A DNA stretch of 54,611 nt, from assembly GCA_050943735.1 (NCBI GenBank), contig JBMNPT010000013.1, positions 1 to 54,611 of the forward strand. The letters are read 5' to 3'. A program made the position numbers and the translations under genes. Below the pieces are notes generated by a model. That model did not search any database and was not told where the DNA came from. It was given only the letters and a program-made list of their open reading frames with translations. Below, piece after piece: positions 43,801-51,700 of this stretch (positions are counted from its first letter, which is position 1; every line of letters begins with the position of its first letter). Source of the DNA: JBMNPT01 sp050943735 (lineage in GTDB: Bacteria; Bacillota; Clostridia; Oscillospirales; RGIG577).

Positions 43801-43864
43801 ATGTAAGCAGTTTCCGCCCATGGCTTCGCCTGGTTCGGCGTGCCGCGCACTGTAAGCTTCTTTC
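43801..43864 (-). promoter_or_regulatory. Structured leader RNA of cobalamin operon (possible riboswitch, class not recognised)
   Basis: About 64 nt between predicted transcription start and leader terminator. Features on the minus strand: a repeated GCTTACA (near both ends), CAGT...ACTG pairing that would close the element, and a CGCC-GAACCA-GGCG hairpin inside. The canonical B12-box (GCCACTG-type) and GGGAA/GGTG elements of cobalamin riboswitches are not visible on this strand. Function as a metabolite or metal sensor is inference. Confidence 0.5.
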
Positions 43865-43870
43865 TTTAAT

Positions 43871-43899
43871 AAAGTACCATGTACAGGCAAAATAGTCAA
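43871..43899 (-). promoter_or_regulatory. Sigma-A promoter for cobalamin operon
   Basis: Minus strand TTGACT, 17-nt spacer, TACTTT. Predicted start at ~43864. Confidence 0.65.
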
Positions 43900-43975
43900 T
43901 GAATTCGGCGTGATTCCCCCACCCTTAGACCAAATTGCCACATTTTTTCAAAAAAAGTCAAAAAATTTACCACAC

Positions 43976-44003
43976 AAAAAGAGAGCCTCAACGGCTCTCT
44001 TTT
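43976..44003 (-). terminator. Terminator overlapping 3' end of thioesterase gene
   Basis: Stem AAAAGAGAGCC / GGCTCTCTTTT; minus strand followed by TTTTTGTG. The upstream arm lies inside the last codons of the gene. Confidence 0.85.
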
Positions 44004-44743
44004 TCCCCTTTCCACCGGAAAACTCCATAAAAAGCGGTGTCCTCTTTGGTGTGATTGCGGCCGTGCACATACAGGCAATCTCCCTCTTTGGCCCGTTCTA
44101 CGCCAAACCGGTCGTCTAGCCGCATTTCGGAGTGGAAATACAACTCCATCCGCTGCAGATCATCCAATTGGCTGCGTTCCTGCGGAGTCATCACATCATA
44201 GACAAACTCCCCATATCGGCAGTTGTTCACATGTCCCAACCAATCCAGATAACTGGGCCGTACCACTCGCTGGTCCGCGGGCTGATACTCATGCTGTTCC
44301 TTGTAGTTGGGGCCTGCCTCCACCAAAAGCTCCGAGTAAGGCGGGTCCAAGGGGAAAGGAAGCTCCCGTTTGCGGTAAATGGTTCGTTTCTCCAAATCCA
44401 ACAGCACCGAATAGGTGGTACCGCAGAACCGCACCTGCCCCTCTTCATCCCGGAATTCAAACTCTCTGCGGAAGAAGGGGCCCTTTTTCTCCGAAAACCA
44501 GGTGTTGGCCAGCAGCTGCATGGTGCCCACCACCGGCTTTCGAATTTCCACCGTCAGTGAAACCAGCGCCCAGGCCAGGTGAAACTGTCCGGTGAAATCC
44601 ACATTGAGGCCCAGTCGGCTGAGATGCTGATCTGCTACCCGGGCAAAAATCAGCTGATAGGCATAGGGTTTGAGCAAACCGTTTTCATTGAGCTCGGTCA
44701 CTTCCACCTGATGCCGGTATACATATTCCCGTTCGGGATTCAT
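43988..44743 (-). CDS. Acyl-ACP thioesterase family protein
   Basis: 251 aa, the size of bacterial acyl-ACP thioesterases, built from two hot-dog domains (~1-130 and ~140-251). Second-domain motif LDWLGHVNNCRYGEFVYD matches the family's Asn/His region. Cytoplasmic; would release free fatty acids from acyl carrier protein, feeding membrane lipid exchange. AAGGAG precedes the ATG and the gene has its own promoter and terminator. Chain-length preference cannot be predicted. Confidence 0.85.
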   Translation of the reverse strand: MNPEREYVYRHQVEVTELNENGLLKPYAYQLIFARVADQHLSRLGLNVDFTGQFHLAWALVSLTVEIRKPVVGTMQLLANTWFSEKKGPFFRREFEFRDEEGQVRFCGTTYSVLLDLEKRTIYRKRELPFPLDPPYSELLVEAGPNYKEQHEYQPADQRVVRPSYLDWLGHVNNCRYGEFVYDVMTPQERSQLDDLQRMELYFHSEMRLDDRFGVERAKEGDCLYVHGRNHTKEDTAFYGVFRWKGEKESR

Positions 44744-44769
44744 CCCACACCACTCCTTTTCTGGTTTTT

Positions 44770-44798
44770 ATTGTAGCACGCTCCCCCGTCACCGTCAA
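44770..44798 (-). promoter_or_regulatory. Promoter for acyl-ACP thioesterase
   Basis: Minus strand TTGACG, 17-nt spacer, TACAAT with an upstream TGC (extended -10). Confidence 0.65.
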
Positions 44799-44844
44799 TT
44801 TTCAGCACAATTTTAAGCGGTAGGTATTCCTTCCCCCGCATTTG

Positions 44845-44853
44845 TGGTATACT
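44845..44853 (+). promoter_or_regulatory. Extended -10 promoter for cardiolipin synthase
   Basis: TGGTATACT matches TGnTATAAT with one change. The predicted start at ~44860 leaves a leader of only ~15-20 nt before the coding region. Confidence 0.5.
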
Positions 44854-44873
44854 GGTGATGCGATGCCAAGGAG

Positions 44874-46337
44874 GTGTTTGCCCTGCTTACCAATTTCATT
44901 TATCTCATCAGTGTCATTTCTATTTTATCCATTATTTTTATGGAAAGAAAAAACCCTCAGACCACCATTGCCTGGGTGATGGTGATTGTCTTTTTGCCGG
45001 TGGTAGGCGTTCTACTCTATCTGGTTCTGGGAACCAGCGGTGCGCTGACCCGGCTGTTCCGGCGCCGCATGAAAAAGCGCAGCGCCTTCACCGACGAATA
45101 TTCCAAGCTGCTGTACTCCCAACTGAAGCAGGGAGCGGAACGGCGTATCAAATTTTCCTCTGAACGGATGGAACGCTGTCTGGACATTGTTCGGATGCAT
45201 CTGGCCCAGAGCAGCAGCCTGTATACCACCAACAACGACATCCGGATTTTTGTGGATGCCCGCAGTCATTACCAAGACCTGTTTGATGAAATCCGCAAAG
45301 CCCGGTATCATATCAACGTGGAATATTTTATCATCCAAAACGATGAAGTGGGCCGAAAGTTGGTGGAATTGCTGGCTGAAAAAGCCCGGGAAGGGGTGGA
45401 TGTGCGGCTTCTCTATGACGAATTTGGTTCTTTTCGCACCAACATCCGCTTTTTTGACCCCATCGTGCAAAGCGGCGGCAAAGTATGCCGGTTTTACACC
45501 ACCCGGCTGGCCAACCTGTTGTCTGTCAATCACCGCAACCACCGAAAAATTGTGGTCATCGACGGCCGGGTAGGATACACCGGTGGTATGAACATCGGCC
45601 GGGAATATATGGGACTGCGTAAAAACACCTCTCCCTGGCGGGATACCGCCATCAAACTATGGGGAGGTAGCGTGGCCATGCTGCAAATCCGTTTTCTGTT
45701 GGACTGGACCTTTTGTGCGCCCAATGATCTGTCTTTGGATGATCCTGAAATTTTTGACTTCTTCTTCCCCCTGGATGAACGAGATACCGGTACCATCGCG
45801 GCCCAGATTGTATCCAGCGGTCCCGATGTGGGGGTGGACAGTATCAAAAACGGGTATTTGAAAATGATCAACAACGCCCGGGAAACCCTGTATATTCAAA
45901 CCCCCTACCTCATCCCTGACGAACCCATGCTGCAGGCTCTGCGCATGGCGGCCGCCAGCGGTGTGGATGTGCGCATCATGATCCCCGGCATCCCGGACAA
46001 AAAGTTCGTCTACGCCATCACACTCTCCTATGTGGAAGAGCTGCTGAAATGCGGAATCCGGGTATATTTTCACGAGGGATTTCTTCACAGTAAGAGCATT
46101 GTCATGGACGATCTGGTAGCTTCCATCGGCACCACCAATTTTGACATTCGAAGCTTCGCCTTAAATTTTGAGGTCAACGCCTTCCTCTACGATGAGGGAG
46201 TTGCCCAGGAATGCCGGGAAATCTTCCTGGAAGACACCAAGCATTGTGTGGAAATGACCGCGGATGCTTTTGCCCAGCGAGGCTGGGGCACCCGGGTAGT
46301 GGAGAGCATCTTCCGACTGCTGGCGTATCTCAGCTGA
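44874..46337 (+). CDS. cls: Cardiolipin synthase (phospholipase D family)
   Basis: Up to 487 aa. Two N-terminal membrane helices, the second being TTIAWVMVIVFLPVVGVLLYLV, then two HKD catalytic motifs: HRNHRKIVVIDGRVGYTGG (~225) and HSKSIVMDDLVASIGTTNFD (~410). Joins phosphatidyl groups to make cardiolipin. Start is uncertain: no in-frame ATG precedes the first helix; GTG at 44874 overlaps the AAGGAGG ribosome site (44868-44874), while CTG at 44883 has ideal 8-nt spacing. The first internal ATG would remove the first helix. Confidence 0.92.
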   Translation: MFALLTNFIYLISVISILSIIFMERKNPQTTIAWVMVIVFLPVVGVLLYLVLGTSGALTRLFRRRMKKRSAFTDEYSKLLYSQLKQGAERRIKFSSERMERCLDIVRMHLAQSSSLYTTNNDIRIFVDARSHYQDLFDEIRKARYHINVEYFIIQNDEVGRKLVELLAEKAREGVDVRLLYDEFGSFRTNIRFFDPIVQSGGKVCRFYTTRLANLLSVNHRNHRKIVVIDGRVGYTGGMNIGREYMGLRKNTSPWRDTAIKLWGGSVAMLQIRFLLDWTFCAPNDLSLDDPEIFDFFFPLDERDTGTIAAQIVSSGPDVGVDSIKNGYLKMINNARETLYIQTPYLIPDEPMLQALRMAAASGVDVRIMIPGIPDKKFVYAITLSYVEELLKCGIRVYFHEGFLHSKSIVMDDLVASIGTTNFDIRSFALNFEVNAFLYDEGVAQECREIFLEDTKHCVEMTADAFAQRGWGTRVVESIFRLLAYLS

Positions 46338-46351
46338 CAAAATAGTCCAAC

Positions 46352-46388
46352 AAAAAATCCCGTTTCCCTTTTGGGAAACGGGATTTTT
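46352..46388. terminator. Bidirectional terminator
   Basis: Stem AAAAAATCCCGTTTCCC / GGGAAACGGGATTTTT with a TTTT loop, between convergent cls and the SEC-C gene. Confidence 0.93.
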
Positions 46389-46397
46389 CATACGTTT

Positions 46398-47522
46398 TTA
46401 TCTGCCGCAGCACTTTTTATACTTCTTCCCGCTACCGCAGGGGCAGGGATCGTTACGCCCTATCTTTTGCACCCGCACCGGCTGCTGCTTGACCCGAACC
46501 TCCGTCTGCTGCTTAGGCCGCATGGCATGCAGCTCCGTGGGGGTAAAGCCCCGGTTGGCCCACAGACGGGTGTGATTGAGCACCTCCAGCACCAGATTCA
46601 CCGCCCGGCGTGCCTGCTTTTCACTGTTGGAGCGAATCCCAGAGCGATCCAGCATCTGGAACACTTCCTGCGCGCCATAACCCATCCGGATGGCCGCGTG
46701 AATCTGCAGCAAAACCTGATCCACCACTCCACTGTCCGCATGGATACTGTGCAGCAAAAAGTCCCGCAAATTCAAAATTTCAGGCGTAGACTCATAATAA
46801 AAATCATTCTCATACCGGAGCAGATCATATTTATCCGGCTGATACCAAGGCTTGTGCTGCTGGGCTTCCGCCACTTTCTTCCAACGCTCATCTTCCAACA
46901 GACAGGCGTTGACCAGCATGTCCTCCTGCAGATGCAAAAGGCCTCCCTGGGCAAACAACTGGGCTGTCTTAGCCCATTCCTCACCGCTCACCTCAGGATT
47001 TTCATGCAGCTCATACAGCCGACGTCCCATTTCCAGCGGCATCACGCCATACAGATTGGTTTCGGCTTTCATGTATTCCAGACGGTACCGCAGTGCCCGC
47101 CGTTCATCCGCCAGGCCCTGACTTTTCAGCTCATCCAGCAGCGTTTCCACCTGAGTGGACAACACCGGACGCAGATGCTCGCCCTCTTCCACCAGAAACG
47201 CCAATCCACGATCGGCCAGATAGCCCACCACAGGTGCCTCCAGCTCCTCGGTACGGAACTTCTTCCCAAAAGCAATCAAAGAGAAAAACTGATACACTTT
47301 ATCATCTGCCAAGAGCGCTTCCTGCTTAAGCCGCTGAGAGTCGGTTACCACAGGCACAATGGCTTCCACCAATTCCTGTTTTTTCAGCCGGTTTGCTTTT
47401 TCCACTCCCAACAGTTTGGCAATCTCCTGCAAGCGTGCCACTTTATAACCTTGCAGCAACTCCTCCTGGCTTCGTCCGTCCACTTTTATTACATATTTTT
47501 GCAATGCTTCTGTATTATTCAT
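46398..47522 (-). CDS. Rho_N/SAP-like and SEC-C motif protein
   Basis: 374 aa from the ATG at 47522; AAAGGAG lies ~11 nt upstream, slightly far. Residues ~15-55 resemble the Rho termination factor N-terminal/SAP helical domain (LQEIAKLLGVEKANRLKKQELVEAI). The middle is helical and unassigned. The C-terminus is a SEC-C zinc motif CPCGSGKKYKKCCG, the same type that ends SecA. Nucleic-acid or ribosome/SecB-type binding is possible; no activity is established. Monocistronic. Confidence 0.75.
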   Translation of the reverse strand: MNNTEALQKYVIKVDGRSQEELLQGYKVARLQEIAKLLGVEKANRLKKQELVEAIVPVVTDSQRLKQEALLADDKVYQFFSLIAFGKKFRTEELEAPVVGYLADRGLAFLVEEGEHLRPVLSTQVETLLDELKSQGLADERRALRYRLEYMKAETNLYGVMPLEMGRRLYELHENPEVSGEEWAKTAQLFAQGGLLHLQEDMLVNACLLEDERWKKVAEAQQHKPWYQPDKYDLLRYENDFYYESTPEILNLRDFLLHSIHADSGVVDQVLLQIHAAIRMGYGAQEVFQMLDRSGIRSNSEKQARRAVNLVLEVLNHTRLWANRGFTPTELHAMRPKQQTEVRVKQQPVRVQKIGRNDPCPCGSGKKYKKCCGR

Positions 47523-47646
47523 GCCGCCATATGCTCCTTTTTCAAGCGCAATTATTGAAATCTTCTTTATCATACCACATTTTTCATGTTTCTGGCTATA
47601 GGATTTGCATTTTTTATGGAATTACCACAAAAAATCCTCTTGTCTA

Positions 47647-47675
47647 TTGTTTTACCTGTTTTTCCCTTTTATAAT
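47647..47675 (+). promoter_or_regulatory. Promoter for YczE-like gene
   Basis: TTGTTT, 17-nt spacer, TATAAT (47670-47675). Confidence 0.6.
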
Positions 47676-47700
47676 AGAAATAATAAAAGGAGGTTACTGC

Positions 47701-48375
47701 ATGATACAAAACAAGCGTATATTCCCAGGTGAACTGGCGATGGTTTTGGGACTGATTCTCAACAGTTTCGGTCTTTCTCTCATGATCAAAAGCGACTGGG
47801 GCACCTCCCCCATCTCTTCGCTGCCGCTGGTGCTGAGCCAATTGTTTCCCTTTATCACCCTGGGGACCTTTACATACATTGTACAAACCCTGGTCATCCT
47901 GCTGCTGATTCTTTCCACCCGAATTTTTAAGCCCGGCTACCTGGTCTCTGTGGCGCTGGCTGTGGCTTTTGGGTACATGGTGGATTTTTCTACCTTTGTA
48001 CTTTCCTTTTTCCCCAACGGTCTGCTGCTGGATGCTTTTTATTTTGCTCTGAGCATGATCATGATGAGTGCAGGCATCGGCCTTTTGGTGCGCTGTCGTG
48101 TTCCAGTTCTCCCTTTTGACACCTTCACCCGGGATTTTTCAGCTCACTTTTCCCTCTCGGTTAAGCGGGTCAAAACCTGTTTTGACCTCACCTGTCTGAT
48201 TCTTTCCCTGCTGCTGGCAGCTGTGGGACTGCATACCGTCTGGGGTATCGGCATTGGAGTGGGAACCATCATCAGCTCACTGTTTACCGGATTGCTGGTT
48301 GGTGCGGTTTGCCGATATTATGGACAGCTGTTTCATTTCGAACCGCACTGGGATGCTTTGGGAAAACTTTCATAA
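47701..48375 (+). CDS. YczE/YitT-type integral membrane protein
   Basis: 224 aa from the ATG at 47701, with AAAAGGAGG upstream. Five to six membrane helices. Family-like motifs near the start (LGLILNSFGLSLMIKSDWGTSPIS) and in the middle (VPVLPFDTFTRDF), typical of the YczE/YyaS group. Function unknown in the family; transport suggested but unproven. Monocistronic. Confidence 0.75.
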   Translation: MIQNKRIFPGELAMVLGLILNSFGLSLMIKSDWGTSPISSLPLVLSQLFPFITLGTFTYIVQTLVILLLILSTRIFKPGYLVSVALAVAFGYMVDFSTFVLSFFPNGLLLDAFYFALSMIMMSAGIGLLVRCRVPVLPFDTFTRDFSAHFSLSVKRVKTCFDLTCLILSLLLAAVGLHTVWGIGIGVGTIISSLFTGLLVGAVCRYYGQLFHFEPHWDALGKLS

Positions 48376-48382
48376 AAAAATA

Positions 48383-48418
48383 ACAAAGGGCCGGCTTCAA
48401 AAGAAGCCGGCCCTTTGT
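48383..48418. terminator. Bidirectional terminator
   Basis: A 16-bp perfect stem (ACAAAGGGCCGGCTTC and complement) with an AAAA loop. The minus strand has a T-rich tail. Confidence 0.9.
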
Positions 48419-48455
48419 CCCAAAATATGTAAGAAGAAATGAAAGGTTTTGCCTA

Positions 48456-49730
48456 TCAATTGTAAAAGCGATCAATGACCTCAGTGGCCAGCTCACACCA
48501 CTTCCACAGCCGCTGAGGCTCTCCCCGCAGGGTGATAATGGTTTTCATGATGATTTCCAGACTGCAGCCGTATTGCTGGGCCCACTGGCAGGCATTGACC
48601 AGTTCTTCTTCCAGCAGGTCATATCTGGGAGTGTCCATGGTGAGATAATTGGAATTGGGTTTGAAGGAAACCACTACGCGGTTGCCCAGTTTTTCCATAC
48701 CAGCCCGCAGATCCGCAAAAGGCGACATGGATACTTTCCGCAGATTGCCCAGGGTTTCCAGTTCTTTCACCTTGTTGTCCAACCGTTCACAACAGCCGTA
48801 ATAGCTGTAATGGAACAACTTCGTCCACTCTTTTTCATAGTCAAAGGCAAATTCCTGGCACATGGCCGGGGATACAGATGTCATAATCTGGTCCGCGCAA
48901 TCGCCCCAGTTGTCCTGGAGTTTTCCGCCAATGCCCGACTCTGTGGGACCTGGAAGGGTGTCGGTAAACCCGTACCCCCCGGTACACACAAAGGTATTGG
49001 TATTATTGGAAGAGATCAGTCCCAGCTCTTCATAGCGTTTGGCCCGGGCAATGGTACAGTCCATATACCGGCGCATGGCCTTGTGCATAAACTCAGGATT
49101 GAGTACAAAATCATACATACCTCGCTCAATGTTCATCCAGGTGAGCAGATCGTCCCATGGCACACATTTGAAATAATCAATGCCATACAGCCGCACTTCC
49201 AAAATGCCATCGAAGATTTCCTTCATGAGATGATACCGGCGCATGGTGGCTGCCTCATCGTATTCCACCCGAGGCCATTGAATCATCTGCAAATCCTCTT
49301 CCACATCGATGATTCGGTCAAAATGCTTGGCGCTGGACACCGCATTTTCGCTCTGACTGGTTATGTCATTGGCGTTGACAGAAGTCTCATCCAATCCAAA
49401 ATGAGGATCTTGCACCACCACATGACAGCGTACTTCGGGTAAAATGACTCGATTGAGCCGCATGTGTTTCCACTCGTAAATTTTCAGTAGCAGGTCTTCT
49501 TCCACCGAGGCGAAATATTCATCCCGTATGGTGGTGACCAGCTCATCTCCATGATGCAGCATGAAAATGGGATAATCTCTGGCCAGCAGGGCAGGTCTTT
49601 CCATATGAAAATCATTGACGCCCTTCCAGATTTGAATGTGTTTTTGCTGCAATGGATCTGCCGCAATCTCTGCCACCTGTCTGCCCAGTTCCCGCAGACG
49701 CTCTATTTCCTGTTTGGTCAGAATTTCCAT
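48456..49730 (-). CDS. Uroporphyrinogen decarboxylase-family protein linked to TRAP transporter
   Basis: 424 aa, ~80 longer than MtaA-type enzymes. UroD/methionine-synthase-like barrel. Candidate zinc site HYSYYGCCE (H307, C313, C314, E315), as in the clostridial subgroup with a GCCE motif; further conserved-looking VSFKPN (~353). Last gene of an apparent dctPQM operon, 44 bp after dctM. I infer that it acts on the imported compound, perhaps removing a methyl group onto a corrinoid protein; the corrinoid protein and activator at 19-24 kb could serve it. No substrate is assignable. Confidence 0.78.
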   Translation of the reverse strand: MEILTKQEIERLRELGRQVAEIAADPLQQKHIQIWKGVNDFHMERPALLARDYPIFMLHHGDELVTTIRDEYFASVEEDLLLKIYEWKHMRLNRVILPEVRCHVVVQDPHFGLDETSVNANDITSQSENAVSSAKHFDRIIDVEEDLQMIQWPRVEYDEAATMRRYHLMKEIFDGILEVRLYGIDYFKCVPWDDLLTWMNIERGMYDFVLNPEFMHKAMRRYMDCTIARAKRYEELGLISSNNTNTFVCTGGYGFTDTLPGPTESGIGGKLQDNWGDCADQIMTSVSPAMCQEFAFDYEKEWTKLFHYSYYGCCERLDNKVKELETLGNLRKVSMSPFADLRAGMEKLGNRVVVSFKPNSNYLTMDTPRYDLLEEELVNACQWAQQYGCSLEIIMKTIITLRGEPQRLWKWCELATEVIDRFYN

Positions 49731-49774
49731 AAATCGTTTCTCTCCTGTGTTACTATATTATGTGCATGTTACTG

Positions 49775-51061
49775 TCAAGCTGCGCCAAAAATCAGGTTGG
49801 GCAGGAAAGTGGAAATGGGTTCTACAAACATACAAAGCAGCAAAACCACCAACAGAGAAGCAAAACATGGTTTCAGATATTTGAAGGTGGAATGCATGGG
49901 CACACCCAAAAGGGAGGATGTAGTAGACAACAGCACACCCACAGGAGGAGTCACCTGTCCAATCACCAGGGTAAACACAATGATAAGACCAAACTGAATG
50001 GGGTCAATGCCAAACTGATTGGCCAGCGGATACAGTACCGGTGCAAAAATCACAGTGGCTGCACAGGTTTCCATAAACATACCCAAAATGAGCAGGAAAA
50101 TGACCACAATGGTAATAACGCCGTAGGGGTTGCTGGTGATGCCAGAGATAAACCCAGTCACCATCTGGGGGAAATTCACCCGCGCCAGCTGCCAGCCCAT
50201 GATATTGGCAAAACCGGTCAGCGCCAGAATGGTGGCACCGCTCATGGCACCCTTACCAAACACTTCGGGCAGATCTTTGAATTTCAGACCTTTATAGAGG
50301 AACTTACCCACAATCAATCCATATACGCAAGCCAGCATACCTGCTTCAGAGGGACTGCAAATACCGCTCAGAGTACCCCAAATGATGATGACAGGCATGA
50401 GCAGTGCCCAAAATGCATCAAAAACGGTACGCAGCTTTTCGCCCAGGGGCATTTTTTCCTCCCGGGGGATGTTGTTTTTCTTGGCATAAAAGTAGGATAC
50501 CACCATCAGCGCCACGCCCATCAGAATGCCCGGAATCACGCCGGCCATGAACATAGCTCCCACAGAGATACCTGCCACTGAGCAGTACATAACCATCAAA
50601 ATACTAGGAGGAATGATGGGCCCAATGGTACCGCCGCAAGCCTGCAGCGTAGCGGTAAAGGACTTATCATACCCGTTTTTGTTCATAGCAGGGACCAGAA
50701 TGTTGCCAAAAGCCAGAGCTGTAGCAACGGACGAACCGGACACTGCCGCGAACATCATGCAGGAAACCACACAGACATGAGCCAAACCGCCTGTCAAATG
50801 TCCCACCAGTGCTTTGGAGAAATTCACCAGCTGCTTGGAGATATTTCCTGCCTCCATAATGGAACCCGACAGGATGAAAAATGGAACTGCCATCATGGAT
50901 ACCGAGTTCATTCCGGCAAAAATACGGGGAATCACACCCAGAATATCCACCTGTCCATCCAGCAATACGGCCAGACAGCCAGCTGCACCCATGGCAAATG
51001 CCAACGGCATGGCAAAGATAATCATCAGAATAAATACACCAAATAAAATTGCCGCTTCCAT
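49775..51061 (-). CDS. dctM: TRAP transporter large permease (DctM)
   Basis: 428 aa with ~12 membrane helices. Typical DctM motifs: MPLAFAMGAAG, PFFILSGSIMEAG, GGTIGPIIPPSILMV, and VTPPVGVLLSTTSSLLGVP near the C-terminus. Uses a sodium or proton gradient to import an organic acid delivered by the periplasmic-type binding protein. 19 bp after dctQ. Confidence 0.95.
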   Translation of the reverse strand: MEAAILFGVFILMIIFAMPLAFAMGAAGCLAVLLDGQVDILGVIPRIFAGMNSVSMMAVPFFILSGSIMEAGNISKQLVNFSKALVGHLTGGLAHVCVVSCMMFAAVSGSSVATALAFGNILVPAMNKNGYDKSFTATLQACGGTIGPIIPPSILMVMYCSVAGISVGAMFMAGVIPGILMGVALMVVSYFYAKKNNIPREEKMPLGEKLRTVFDAFWALLMPVIIIWGTLSGICSPSEAGMLACVYGLIVGKFLYKGLKFKDLPEVFGKGAMSGATILALTGFANIMGWQLARVNFPQMVTGFISGITSNPYGVITIVVIFLLILGMFMETCAATVIFAPVLYPLANQFGIDPIQFGLIIVFTLVIGQVTPPVGVLLSTTSSLLGVPMHSTFKYLKPCFASLLVVLLLCMFVEPISTFLPNLIFGAA

Positions 51062-51080
51062 ATTTCACGTCCCCCTTTCG

Positions 51081-51608
51081 TTATACTTCAGGCGGCAAAT
51101 CGCCGCCCATTTCCAGTGCATCATATGCATGCTTATCCACAATCGCCCGAACCAGCGACTGAATTTGAGCCAGCACACAGAGCCCTATTCCCAGCGGCAT
51201 ACAAATGTATACCAAGCCCATGGGAATACGCATAGCCGACGACATGGAAATCATGTTGACCCCAACCATTTCCAGGCAGAAGGGGAAAATGAAAATCAAA
51301 AATCCCAAAAGCAACACATCTCCAATCAGATACATAGGGCGGTGCCACTTTTTCGGAAACAAAGTGGATACCAAGTCCACCACCAAATGTCCACGATCAT
51401 GAATCAGCACCGGGAAGGCTAGAAACGCCATCCAGATCATAATAAAACGCTGGGCTTCATCTGCCCAATACAGAGGCGCTTTCAACAGCCGGCTGACCAC
51501 ATTGGCAAAACAGACCGCCAACAGAATAAATAACAACAGCGCGCAAATATAAAACAATGCTTTGCACAGACGGTCCATAAAACCATCCAACTTTTTCACG
51601 ATGTTCAC
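51081..51608 (-). CDS. dctQ: TRAP transporter small permease (DctQ)
   Basis: 175 aa with four membrane helices. Family pattern: VVSRLLKAPLYWADEAQRFIMIWMAFLAF, then RGHLVVDLVSTLFP. Forms the membrane complex with DctM. Lies between dctP and dctM with a ~90-bp gap to dctP. Confidence 0.93.
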   Translation of the reverse strand: MNIVKKLDGFMDRLCKALFYICALLLFILLAVCFANVVSRLLKAPLYWADEAQRFIMIWMAFLAFPVLIHDRGHLVVDLVSTLFPKKWHRPMYLIGDVLLLGFLIFIFPFCLEMVGVNMISMSSAMRIPMGLVYICMPLGIGLCVLAQIQSLVRAIVDKHAYDALEMGGDLPPEV

Positions 51609-51700
51609 TGAAACTCCCTCCAGTCGTTACACAAAATCCGGCTGTACCCGCTGGTGCGCAGGCACAGCCGGGACCGATTTTTCTCTGCCGACGCAGAAGA

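Noticed and set aside
43801..43864. B12-box-like GCCGCGCACTGTAAG on the plus strand
   Set aside because: Wrong orientation for the cobalamin operon, the GGGAA/GGTG elements are absent, and no plus-strand gene follows within 900 bp.
43723..43941. 73-codon N-terminal extension of CbiD
   Set aside because: It reads through the promoter -10, the leader and a strong terminator. The ATG at 43722 has a good ribosome site and begins the conserved protein.
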